Shown: positions 1 to 7,821 of the stretch, one piece after another | Position numbering within the stretch: the stretch's first letter is position 1 | Layout: every line of letters starts with the position of its first letter | Assembly: GCA_016206585.1 (NCBI GenBank) | Contig: JACQRE010000052.1 | Coordinates: 1-22,788 of the forward strand | Direction: 5' to 3' | Length of the DNA: 22,788 nt | DNA from: Candidatus Omnitrophota bacterium | GTDB lineage: Bacteria; Omnitrophota; Gorgyraeia; Aquiviventales; Aquiviventaceae | The notes under the pieces: generated by a model | Database searches by the model: none | The model's input: only the letters and a program-made list of their open reading frames with translations | What the model was told of the DNA's origin: nothing | Position numbers and translations under genes: made by a program

Positions 1-1355
<1,355 letters not shown>

Positions 1356-1360
1356 TCCCA

Positions 1361-3130
1361 TCAGCCTCCCTGACCGTTCGTCACCCGCTGCTGGTACACG
1401 GCCAGCAACCGTTGCCATTCCGCTTCATGGCCCGCGTCTTGAGCGGCCCGAATCTGTTCCCGCAAGTTCGCCAAGTCCCGTTGGCGCGCCGTGGCCTGCA
1501 GCCGGCGCACGCAATCGCGAAAGGCCTGGTCTTTCATCGGGGTCGCGCGCGCCAGCTCGACCAAGGCGGTCACCGCCGACGCCTGCCCTTCCCCGGAGAG
1601 CCGCGACACGATCTGCGCGGCGTTGATGGACCGTCCGGCCGATGTCCATTCGCAGATGACGCCGAGGATCCGCCGCAGGGTCGGATCGGTCACGTCCCCG
1701 AGCGAGATCGCCTCCGCCGCCTGGGCCCACCGGTCCGGCTCGTCGAGGACGAGGGCCGTCAACAGCCGCTCCGGTCCCGGCGCCTGGCTCACGGATCCGT
1801 CGGCGCCATGCGGGACCGCCGGCGACGTCCGCAGCGCAGCGGTGCCGCGCGGCTGGGTCTTCCCCAGCTCCTCGGCGACCGCGCCCTCATCGAGATGGAG
1901 CCGTTCGGCGAGCAGCCGCACGTACTCGCGGCGCAGCATCGCATCGGGCACTTTCGCGATCGTCGGCAGCACGAACTGCGCGGCCTGCACTTTCGTCTCA
2001 GTCCGCGCGCCGCTGTGCCGGCGCAGCGCGCTCTGCACGAGGAACTCGAACAGGCTCGTCCCCTGCTCCAGCAGCTGCTCCAACCGTTCCCGGCCGTACG
2101 TCCGGACGTAGTCGTCCGGGTCCATGCCCGGCGGCAGCTGGGCCACGTGGACCTGCAGCCCCGCCTCCACCACGAGATCGATGCCGCGCAGCGTCGCCTG
2201 TTCCCCGGCCGCATCCGGGTCGAACGCGAGGATCACCCGCTCGGCGTAGCGCCGCAGCAGCCGCGCCTGCTCCGCCGTCAGCGCCGTGCCCAGCGGCGAC
2301 ACCACGTGGGTGAGGCCGGCATCCGCCAACCCCACGCAGTCAAAGTAGCCTTCCACCACCACGGCGGTCTTGGCGCGCACGATGGCGTCCTTCGCCTGGG
2401 CCAGTCCGAAGAGCTGGCGGCCCTTGCTGTAGAGCGGCGTCTCCGGGCTGTTGAGGTACTTCGGCTCCTGGCCGTCAAGGCTGCGGCCGCCGAAGCCCAC
2501 GATCCGTCCGCGCGCGTCCTGAATGGGAAACATCAACCGGCTGCGGAACCGGTCGTACGTGCTCGACGGCCCCTTCACGACCAGCCCGGCCGCTTCGAGC
2601 GATTCGACCGCAATCCCCGTCGATTTGGCGGCGGTCAGCAGCCCCCGCCAGCCCGCCGGGGCCAACCCGATCCGGAACGCCTGGCGGGTCGGCGCCGACA
2701 CGCCGCGTGTCGCCAGGTACTCGCGCGCTGCGCGGCCGGCTTTCGGGTCCGCGAGCTGGCGCTCAAAATAGCTGCACGCCTTCTCCATCAGCGCGACCAG
2801 CGGCTCGAGCGACTCGCTGGGAATTCCCGCGTCGCGCTCCGGCACCCGCACCCCGGCGTGGTCGGCGAGCTGCCGCACCGCCTCGGGAAACGTCAGCCGG
2901 TCGTGCTGCATGAGAAAACTGAAGATGTTCCCGCCGACCCCGCACCCGAAACAGTGGAAGATCTGCTTGTCGGTGTTCACCATGAACGACGGCGTCCGCT
3001 CCTTATGGAACGGGCAATTCGCCTTGAAATGGCGTCCCGCCCGCTTCAGCGGGACGTACCGGCCGATGAGCTCGGCGATGTCGACGCGCGTCTGGATTTC
3101 GTCCAGAACGCCTTCAGGAATCAGCGGCAT
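1361..3130 (-). CDS. dnaG: DNA primase DnaG
   Basis: Makes RNA primers for replication, working with the replicative helicase. The protein is 589 residues, the usual length. It has an N-terminal CHC2 zinc finger with C39, H42, C60 and C63 (CPFH and CFGC). The central TOPRIM domain has catalytic E260 (VVVEGYFD) and the DPD motif at 304-306. A C-terminal helicase-interaction region follows. I chose ATG at 3130 because MPLIPEGVLDEIQTRVDI is where family members begin. The frame stays open upstream to 3238, but that stretch (MVRRWQPIPPG...) looks non-homologous. There is no convincing Shine-Dalgarno; a 14-bp palindrome lies 12 bp upstream instead. The stop overlaps the first possible rpoD ATG. 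The dnaG-rpoD pairing is a classic macromolecular-synthesis operon arrangement. Confidence 0.97.
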   Translation of the reverse strand: MPLIPEGVLDEIQTRVDIAELIGRYVPLKRAGRHFKANCPFHKERTPSFMVNTDKQIFHCFGCGVGGNIFSFLMQHDRLTFPEAVRQLADHAGVRVPERDAGIPSESLEPLVALMEKACSYFERQLADPKAGRAAREYLATRGVSAPTRQAFRIGLAPAGWRGLLTAAKSTGIAVESLEAAGLVVKGPSSTYDRFRSRLMFPIQDARGRIVGFGGRSLDGQEPKYLNSPETPLYSKGRQLFGLAQAKDAIVRAKTAVVVEGYFDCVGLADAGLTHVVSPLGTALTAEQARLLRRYAERVILAFDPDAAGEQATLRGIDLVVEAGLQVHVAQLPPGMDPDDYVRTYGRERLEQLLEQGTSLFEFLVQSALRRHSGARTETKVQAAQFVLPTIAKVPDAMLRREYVRLLAERLHLDEGAVAEELGKTQPRGTAALRTSPAVPHGADGSVSQAPGPERLLTALVLDEPDRWAQAAEAISLGDVTDPTLRRILGVICEWTSAGRSINAAQIVSRLSGEGQASAVTALVELARATPMKDQAFRDCVRRLQATARQRDLANLREQIRAAQDAGHEAEWQRLLAVYQQRVTNGQGG

Positions 3131-3142
3131 GCCAGGAGATCT

Positions 3143-3156
3143 TAGAACCGGTTCTA
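3143..3156. promoter_or_regulatory. Perfect 14-bp palindrome upstream of dnaG
   Basis: TAGAACCGGTTCTA is perfectly self-complementary and sits 12 bp before the dnaG start, where a ribosome-binding site would be expected. It is either a protein operator or part of a short mRNA hairpin. In E. coli the dnaG gene of the equivalent operon is preceded by a LexA site. Here the half-sites GAAC and GTTC are separated by only 2 bp rather than the 4 bp of Gram-positive LexA boxes, so LexA is not supported. Function is inferred from position only. Confidence 0.4.
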
Positions 3157-3272
3157 GCACTGCAGGACATGGAACACGCGCATGGCTGACGTGAGCGGCA
3201 GGACGGCCTGGGGGGATCGGTTGCCATCTTCGCACCACGCGATCGTCCCCAGCGAGGGAACGGATTGGACGG

Positions 3273-3821
3273 CTACGGCTTCGCCTGGACGACCGGAGGA
3301 ATCAACGTATTGCCCGGCGTCACGCCGCCGGGCACATACTGGGAGCACTGAGTGACGGCCTGGCGCCACAGGGCCGTCAATCGAGGCCCGACGATGGAAC
3401 GCTCCTCCACGCTTTCGCGCAGGTACAGGAATCCGCTGGAGCTCAGGACCAGCATGAGAAATCCCGACCACCACAGGCCCCGCAGCCCGCCGAGCACCAG
3501 GCCGATGCTTTGGATGAACCAGTGCAACCGCTCCCACCGCATCAACCCCGTGAGACTGCGCACCGCGATGCGGATGAACACCCACATGGTGAGAAAGAAC
3601 AGCCAGAAGGCCAAGGGTGCCACGATATGCGGCGGGAACGCCACCCATGGTCGCAGCCAGTCAGCGGTCGGTCCCCAGTAGCTGATCGTGAACACCGTCA
3701 CACAAATCGCCCCGAGGAGGTAGCACAGTTCCGTGACCAAGCCTCGGACGTAACCGTTGTAACACATCTTCAGTGTTACAGTTACGATGACCAAGTCCAC
3801 CCAGTTGGGCCAGGTTGTCAC
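3273..3821 (-). CDS. cvpA: CvpA family integral membrane protein
   Basis: A 182-residue membrane protein of the CvpA (colicin V production) family. Its cellular role is poorly defined; family members affect colicin export and envelope stress tolerance. About four hydrophobic segments are visible, near residues 6-15, 25-47, 63-86 and 110-130. The first contains WVDLVIVTVTLKMCYNGYVRG, which resembles the family's N-terminal helix and following GxxRG motif. The start is GTG at 3821, preceded by GAGAGG at 7-nt spacing. It is the first gene of the cvpA-dnaG-rpoD operon, only about 25 nt from the predicted transcription start. A 142-bp gap separates it from dnaG; I see no gene in it, only the palindrome at 3143-3156. 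Confidence 0.85.
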   Translation of the reverse strand: MTTWPNWVDLVIVTVTLKMCYNGYVRGLVTELCYLLGAICVTVFTISYWGPTADWLRPWVAFPPHIVAPLAFWLFFLTMWVFIRIAVRSLTGLMRWERLHWFIQSIGLVLGGLRGLWWSGFLMLVLSSSGFLYLRESVEERSIVGPRLTALWRQAVTQCSQYVPGGVTPGNTLIPPVVQAKP

Positions 3822-3851
3822 CAGAAAACCTCTCAGGTTTCGTGCGGCCGA

Positions 3852-3881
3852 AGTATATCACATCCCGTTTGCGAGCGTCAA
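3852..3881 (-). promoter_or_regulatory. Sigma-70 extended -10 promoter of cvpA-dnaG-rpoD
   Basis: On the minus strand, TTGACG (3881-3876) and TATACT (3857-3852) are separated by 18 bp. A TGA directly before TATACT makes it an extended -10. Predicted transcription starts near 3845, giving a leader of about 25 nt before the GTG of cvpA. Both hexamers are close to consensus. Confidence 0.8.
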
Positions 3882-3895
3882 GGTAGCGCTACCTT
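3880..3895. promoter_or_regulatory. 16-bp palindromic operator candidate overlapping the cvpA -35
   Basis: AAGGTAGCGCTACCTT is a perfect palindrome whose last two bases are the first two of the -35 hexamer. A protein bound here would compete with RNA polymerase. The central GTAGCGCTAC resembles LacI/GalR-type operators with a CG centre, but I cannot name the regulator. Confidence 0.55.
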
Positions 3896-3926
3896 ATTTT
3901 TGGCTGACCATATTTTTGGCTGACCA
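3895..3926. repeat. Two perfect tandem copies of a 16-bp unit
   Basis: TATTTTTGGCTGACCA occurs at 3895-3910 and again, identically, at 3911-3926. It lies directly upstream of the cvpA palindrome and -35. It may be a recent slippage duplication or a repeated activator site. It lies in the roughly 160-bp gap between cvpA and the upstream small gene, which holds no gene. Confidence 0.85.
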
Positions 3927-3980
3927 TGACGCGCGGGGAGATTGGACAACACGGCGACCATCAGTCGTGAGGGGCGGGAT

Positions 3981-4274
3981 CTAGCGGACGGTAGCGCGGA
4001 TCTTCACGATCTGCAGCTCGGCCATCACCTCATCGAGCCGCTTGAGGATCTTCTGCTGGTTCTCCAGGATCTCGTTGAGCTTGGCCTCGAGCATCTTTGG
4101 CGTCACCCCGCCTCCCGCGATCCGGCTGGACGATGCGGCGGGGGGGTGCGAGGCGCGGCTGCTCGTCGTCGGAGCGTCTTCAGCGTTGAGGGCGACGGCC
4201 ACGCCCGTTCCGGCAAGGATCCAGCCGGCGACGAAGGCCCAACGCGTCACGCGTCCTCTCATGTTAGTCGTCAT
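3981..4274 (-). CDS. Small exported coiled-coil protein, paralogue of the gene at 4264-4533
   Basis: I do not recognise a named family. The 97 residues comprise a hydrophobic export signal (VTRWAFVAGWILAGTGVAVAL, about 9-29), a Ser/Ala/Pro-rich linker (about 31-55) and a charged heptad-patterned helix (about 57-97). It ends in ELQIVKIRATVR, nearly identical to ELQVVKVRATIR near the end of the neighbouring protein. It is the last gene of the pilM-Q operon. ATG at 4274 overlaps the upstream stop by 11 bp; a second ATG at 4262, two bases after that stop, is equally possible. By context it may be a periplasmic accessory of the pilus secretin; that is inference only. Confidence 0.7.
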   Translation of the reverse strand: MTTNMRGRVTRWAFVAGWILAGTGVAVALNAEDAPTTSSRASHPPAASSSRIAGGGVTPKMLEAKLNEILENQQKILKRLDEVMAELQIVKIRATVR

Positions 4275-4533
4275 CCGTGGAACGCCTGATCGTCGCCCGG
4301 ACCTTGACGACCTGCAGCTCCTGCATGATCTGGTCGAAGCGGACGGCGATCTGCTGATCGGTTTCGGCGATCTGGTCGAGCAGCCCGTTGAAGCGCGCGG
4401 TGTCCTCCGGGCTCAGCGCCTCAGCCGCCGCGGTGCCCGCTTCCTCCGGCTTCGCCGACACGGGAACCGCGGCCCCCCCTCCGGCCGCCGTCAGCCCCAA
4501 GACCAGGATGATCGACGTGGCGCGATGCGTCAT
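4264..4533 (-). CDS. Small exported coiled-coil protein, paralogue of the gene at 3981-4274
   Basis: An 89-residue protein of no recognised family. It has an N-terminal signal (about 6-27, TSIILVLGLTAAGGGAAVPV), a short linker, then a coiled-coil-like helix (about 40-78) ending ELQVVKVRATIR and an acidic tail STDDD. The matching architecture and C-terminal motif of the next gene indicate a tandem duplication. It begins 43 bp after the pilQ stop; no clear Shine-Dalgarno is visible. Position at the end of the pilus alignment operon suggests a periplasmic role with PilQ or PilP, but nothing in the sequence proves it. Confidence 0.7.
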   Translation of the reverse strand: MTHRATSIILVLGLTAAGGGAAVPVSAKPEEAGTAAAEALSPEDTARFNGLLDQIAETDQQIAVRFDQIMQELQVVKVRATIRRSTDDD

Positions 4534-4576
4534 GCCGCCGTCCGCCGTGCCACCGCGAAGCGCTCGCCGCCGGGCT

Positions 4577-6028
4577 TCACGGGCCCGCCGTTTGGGTTGA
4601 GGCGACGGCCGTCCGCGGCTTGTCCTTGGTCAAGTTGACCGTCAAGAAGATGAGCAGATCCTGCTTCAGCGTCGGGTTGCTGCTCCCGCCGAAGGTGCGG
4701 TTGTTGCTGAAGAGCAGGCCGAGGATCGGGATATCGCCCAGGATGGGCACCTTGTTCTCCTGGCTGACCTTCAGATCCTTCACCAGCCCGCCGATGGCGA
4801 TGGTCTGGCCGTCCTGAATCCGCACCGCGGTCTGCACGGTCTGGATGCTGAAGCGCGGCAGCGACACCGACTGGCTGCCGCTGACGTTGAAGGTCGCGTT
4901 GCTCTGCGCGGCGATGATCTCCGGCTTGAGATCCACGACGATCTCGTTGCTGGGATTGACGTGCGGGGTGACCGTCAGCACGGTGCCGATCGTCCGCGTC
5001 TGGAATCCGCTGACGGTCGTGTTCCCCGTCGAGGGGTCCACGGAGAAGTTCGGCACCGGGAACTCTTCCCCGATGTGGATCTTCGCCTGCTGGTTGTCGA
5101 GCACGGTCAGCGTCGGGTTGGAGACGACCTTGGTGTCCGAACGCTGCTTCAGGCTGTTGAGCGTCATCGCCAGGGCGGAGGAGGAGAGCGTGCCGATCCC
5201 GATCTCACCCAGCGTCGTGGTGGGATTGGCGTCCAGGAGACTGGTGGGGCCGCCGAGGCGCGCCGGTGGGGTGCTGACGATGTTGTCCCCCAGCCATCCC
5301 AGCGTGCCCTCCGCCATAAACGGAAAGGTGGACGGGTAGCTGGTCTGCGTCTGGGTCAGTGCGAACGAATCGGACCACCGGATGCCGAGGTGCTCATCCT
5401 TCTCCAGCTTCGTCTCCACGATCCGCGTCTCGATCAGGACCTGCGGCGTGCGCTGGTCGAGCCGTTTCACCACTTCCTTGATCTGGAAGAGCGAGGAGGG
5501 CACGTCGGTTACGATCACGGTGTTGGTGCGCTCGTCGAACTTGACCCGCCCGCGGTCGGAGAGCATCTCGTTGATGACGGCGGGCACGTCCTTCGCCTTC
5601 GCGTAGTCGAGCGGGAAGACCTCGGTGTCCAGCGCCTCCTGCTCGAGCGCGGCGAGCGTCATGACCCGGACGATCCGGCCCTTCCGCTCATAGCTGAAGC
5701 CGTAGGTCCGCAGGATGATGTCCAGCGCCTCTTCCCACGGCACGCTGGTCAGCTTGATCGTCACGACCCCTTCGACGTCGTTGCCGGCCACGATGTCCAC
5801 GCCGCTCTTGAGCGAGATGATGCGCAGCACCTGCCGGATGTCGGCGTCCTTGAAATCGATGCTGATCAGCCCGCTCTCGGCTTCGGAGCCCTCGCTCGCC
5901 GGCGCGGACGCGGCCGCCTCCTGCGCGGCGCTGTCCTCAGCCTCCTCCTGCGCCCAGCCTGGCGGAACGCCCGCGGCCAGCGCGAGCCCCATCAGCACGA
6001 TCACCCCCTGCCAGATTCGTCTGTTCAC
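4577..6028 (-). CDS. pilQ: Type IV pilus outer-membrane secretin PilQ
   Basis: Forms the multimeric outer-membrane gate through which the pilus passes. The 483 residues carry a signal peptide (cleavage likely near residue 26, GWA/QEE). A secretin/TonB short N-terminal domain follows (about 54-110, ISIDFKDADIRQVLRIISLK), then one N1 domain (about 137-190) and the conserved secretin core (about 290-470, with VVSNPTLTVLDNQQAKIHIG and VPILGDIPILGLLF). It is shorter than Neisseria or Pseudomonas PilQ because no AMIN (peptidoglycan-binding) domains are present. Start is GTG at 6028: GGGAGGTGA lies upstream at suitable spacing, and GTGA overlaps the pilP stop. Last of the pilMNOPQ block. Confidence 0.95.
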   Translation of the reverse strand: MNRRIWQGVIVLMGLALAAGVPPGWAQEEAEDSAAQEAAASAPASEGSEAESGLISIDFKDADIRQVLRIISLKSGVDIVAGNDVEGVVTIKLTSVPWEEALDIILRTYGFSYERKGRIVRVMTLAALEQEALDTEVFPLDYAKAKDVPAVINEMLSDRGRVKFDERTNTVIVTDVPSSLFQIKEVVKRLDQRTPQVLIETRIVETKLEKDEHLGIRWSDSFALTQTQTSYPSTFPFMAEGTLGWLGDNIVSTPPARLGGPTSLLDANPTTTLGEIGIGTLSSSALAMTLNSLKQRSDTKVVSNPTLTVLDNQQAKIHIGEEFPVPNFSVDPSTGNTTVSGFQTRTIGTVLTVTPHVNPSNEIVVDLKPEIIAAQSNATFNVSGSQSVSLPRFSIQTVQTAVRIQDGQTIAIGGLVKDLKVSQENKVPILGDIPILGLLFSNNRTFGGSSNPTLKQDLLIFLTVNLTKDKPRTAVASTQTAGP

Positions 6029-6465
6029 TGACGCTCACCTCCCGTTGTGGCGCTCGACGGCGAGGATGGGAGCGGAGCCCCGAAGGTAATCTCCAGCACC
6101 AGCGGCTCGCCGCCGTTCGACAGCACCACGGCATCATATCGAATCTCCGTGACCTGATAGTCTCCAATAGTGTCTCCGACCTTCGCTTCCATGTCGTTGA
6201 TCAGCGCGATCGACTGCCCGTCGGGATCCCAGAGGATCCCGTGGAGCATGGGGTGGGACGTTTGCACGGGCGCGGATTGCGCCACCGACACGAGCTGGCC
6301 GTCGCGGACCAGCGGCGCGAACGGATCGCGCCGGCCTTTCGAGTTGTAGCGAAAGGGGGCTTCGAGCTTCACGGTCTCAGCGGCCGCCCACGCGGCCGGC
6401 GCGCCCAGCATGCCGGCACCCGCGAGGACCGCCGCAAGGCGCAGGGGTCGTCTCATGACCCTCAT
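6025..6465 (-). CDS. pilP: Type IV pilus alignment protein PilP
   Basis: Periplasmic protein linking the PilNO inner-membrane complex to the PilQ secretin. It has 146 residues with a signal peptide (about 1-28). The hallmark YNSKGRRDPFAPLV (about 40-53) is followed by a small beta-domain (about 72-125, HGILWDPDGQSIALIND and VGDTIGDYQVTEI). There is no lipobox cysteine, unlike the lipoprotein PilP of Neisseria and Pseudomonas. ATG at 6465 overlaps the pilO stop as ATGA, and the pilP stop overlaps pilQ as GTGA, so translation is coupled on both sides. A second ATG lies three codons downstream. Confidence 0.9.
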   Translation of the reverse strand: MRVMRRPLRLAAVLAGAGMLGAPAAWAAAETVKLEAPFRYNSKGRRDPFAPLVRDGQLVSVAQSAPVQTSHPMLHGILWDPDGQSIALINDMEAKVGDTIGDYQVTEIRYDAVVLSNGGEPLVLEITFGAPLPSSPSSATTGGERQ

Positions 6466-7109
6466 CGGCCCGGCCCCGGGGCGGCGGCGGCCGGCGCGGT
6501 CCTGGCCGCGGCCAGCTCACCGACGGAGAAGTAGGACCGGATGAGCAGCTTGATGCGCTGCCGCTTGAGCAGTTTCGGATCCGAGGAGATTTTCAGTGTC
6601 GCCAGCTGCGTGGGGTTGTGCTGGGCCTCGACCAGGCTGAGGAAGGTGCCCAATTGATGGAAGCCCGCCGTCGCGTCGATCTGAATCACGACGTCCTTAT
6701 AGACGACGGGCTCCGCCGGCGCCTGGGCCAGCTCTTTCAGGTCCTCGGCGGATGGCGGGGCGGGACGTTGGGGGAAAATCGTCTGGATCTTGACGTCGGA
6801 TTGGCTGGCGAGGTCGGAGAGCAGCTCGATGACGGCAGGCAGCTCTTTTTCCGGAGGCAGGAGACGCTGCAGCGACATCACGGTCTCGTTCAGCTGCCGG
6901 TGCTGCTCGCGCAGCGCCGTCTCGTTGGCCGTTGCGACCTCGAGTGTCCTGAGCTCATCGCGCGCCTTGGTCACATCCTGCCCCAGCGCGGCCGCTTCCC
7001 GCATCAGGGGCTGAAGAATATAGGTAGTATACGTCCACAGCACCACCACCGCAAGCCCGCCGCCGAAGAGCAGCAGCCGCTGTTCGCGCGGCGTCAGCAA
7101 CATCTTCAT
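6462..7109 (-). CDS. pilO: Type IV pilus inner-membrane protein PilO
   Basis: Partner of PilN in the inner-membrane alignment complex. The 215 residues give a short cytoplasmic tail, one membrane helix (about 12-32), a coiled coil (about 35-80, ending near LPPEKELP) and a C-terminal ferredoxin-like domain (about 85-195). LPPEKELPAVIELLSDLA is typical of the family. ATG at 7109 (MKMLLTPREQ) is preceded by AGGTGGTGGG. That ribosome-binding site belongs to the end of the inverted-repeat element at 7106-7243 and can be sealed in its closing stem. The upstream open frame to 7193 runs through the element and is not part of PilO. Confidence 0.92.
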   Translation of the reverse strand: MKMLLTPREQRLLLFGGGLAVVVLWTYTTYILQPLMREAAALGQDVTKARDELRTLEVATANETALREQHRQLNETVMSLQRLLPPEKELPAVIELLSDLASQSDVKIQTIFPQRPAPPSAEDLKELAQAPAEPVVYKDVVIQIDATAGFHQLGTFLSLVEAQHNPTQLATLKISSDPKLLKRQRIKLLIRSYFSVGELAAARTAPAAAAPGPGR

Positions 7110-7243
7110 CCCACCACCTGTCGCGGCCTCGCCTCGAACGAGGCCTGGCCGAATTGGAGAAGTTCCCACACACCGGCCATGGCGGTGCTCCAAGACGGAG
7201 CCATACCGTCACGAGCACCGCCAGCGACAGGTGGTGGGATCAT
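7106..7243 (-). mobile_element. Cloverleaf inverted-repeat element 1, inserted at a pilN/pilO ATGA junction
   Basis: The 17-bp ends (7108-7124 and 7224-7240) are perfect inverted repeats. ATGA (plus-strand TCAT) occurs at both borders, 7106-7109 and 7240-7243, as a 4-bp target duplication would leave. Removing the element and one copy rebuilds a pilN-TGA/pilO-ATG overlap of the kind used elsewhere in this operon. Inside, three arms pair with no unpaired base at the junction: 7125-7131/7139-7145, 7146-7151/7174-7179 and 7180-7190/7213-7223. The right end supplies the pilO Shine-Dalgarno. No transposase is encoded, so it would be a non-autonomous element. Mobility is inferred from the structure and from a second copy at 14107-14255. 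Confidence 0.7.
7106..7243 (-). CDS. Possible 45-codon reading frame filling element 1
   Basis: The ATG of the upstream ATGA begins an uninterrupted frame through the whole element. It starts MIPPPVAGGARDGM, ends RQVVG, and its TGA is inside the ATGA that starts pilO. It overlaps the pilN stop at one end and the pilO start at the other by 4 bp each. No Shine-Dalgarno is needed if ribosomes reinitiate at the pilN stop. I know no protein family for it. It may exist only to carry ribosomes across the insertion, or be chance; the in-frame fit at both ends favours the former. Confidence 0.35.
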   Translation of the reverse strand: MIPPPVAGGARDGMAPSWSTAMAGVWELLQFGQASFEARPRQVVG

Positions 7244-7821
7244 CGTGGGGCCGGAGCCTCCTGCAGCGCGCAGGTCAGCGTGAACTGTGCCAGTTCGATC
7301 TCCTTCTCCTGCACGCGCTTGATCGACTCGATCTGGATGTCTTTCACGACCGAGGCGAAGTCGGGATTGGTCTTCAGGTCCTGGACCAGCCGGCCGATGC
7401 TGACCATCTCAGCCCCTCCCAAGCCGATGGCCGAGCCCTGAATCATCAGCCCCTTGCCCTGCTCCAAGGAGAGCTCCGTGAACCACACGCCTTCCGGCGT
7501 CACATCGGAAAGGATGTTGAACCGCTTCGACCAGAGGCTTTGCCCCGCCCCGAGGCCGCGGAAGGCCTGTTCCTGGCTGCGCAGGCGCTGGAGGAACCGC
7601 TGGAGCTGATCGACCTCGCGCTTCCTCGGCTCCAGGGCGTGAATCTTCGCTTGGAGCTGGCGGAGCTGTTGACGGTGGAGCGTGATCGGCACGAAGAGCC
7701 AGAGGACGCACAGCACCATGCCGCCGACGAGCAGCCACATGATCGGGGTGCGGTGAAACTGCTCAATCGGGGACACGGCGGCCTTCCGCGCGCCTTCAGG
7801 CAGGAGGTTGATCTTCAGCAT
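7240..7821 (-). CDS. pilN: Type IV pilus inner-membrane protein PilN
   Basis: Bitopic membrane protein of the alignment complex, 193 residues. The N-terminus MLKINLLP carries the conserved INLLP motif by which PilN binds cytoplasmic PilM. One membrane helix (about 27-46) is followed by a periplasmic coiled coil (about 48-90) and a ferredoxin-like domain (about 100-185). ATG at 7821 overlaps the pilM stop as TGATG. The longer frame to 7890 runs inside pilM and is rejected. Its stop TGA (7242-7240) lies in the ATGA that borders the inserted element, so the insertion ends exactly at the end of this gene and leaves it intact. Confidence 0.93.
   Translation of the reverse strand: MLKINLLPEGARKAAVSPIEQFHRTPIMWLLVGGMVLCVLWLFVPITLHRQQLRQLQAKIHALEPRKREVDQLQRFLQRLRSQEQAFRGLGAGQSLWSKRFNILSDVTPEGVWFTELSLEQGKGLMIQGSAIGLGGAEMVSIGRLVQDLKTNPDFASVVKDIQIESIKRVQEKEIELAQFTLTCALQEAPAPR

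Noticed and set aside
3131..3238. Upstream extension of DnaG to 3238
   Set aside because: The added residues (MVRRWQPIPPG...) do not resemble primase N-termini; family proteins begin at or near MPLIPEGVLDEI.
7110..7193. N-terminal extension of PilO through element 1
   Set aside because: PilO proteins start with a short tail before the membrane helix; the extension is encoded by the inserted element and lacks homology.
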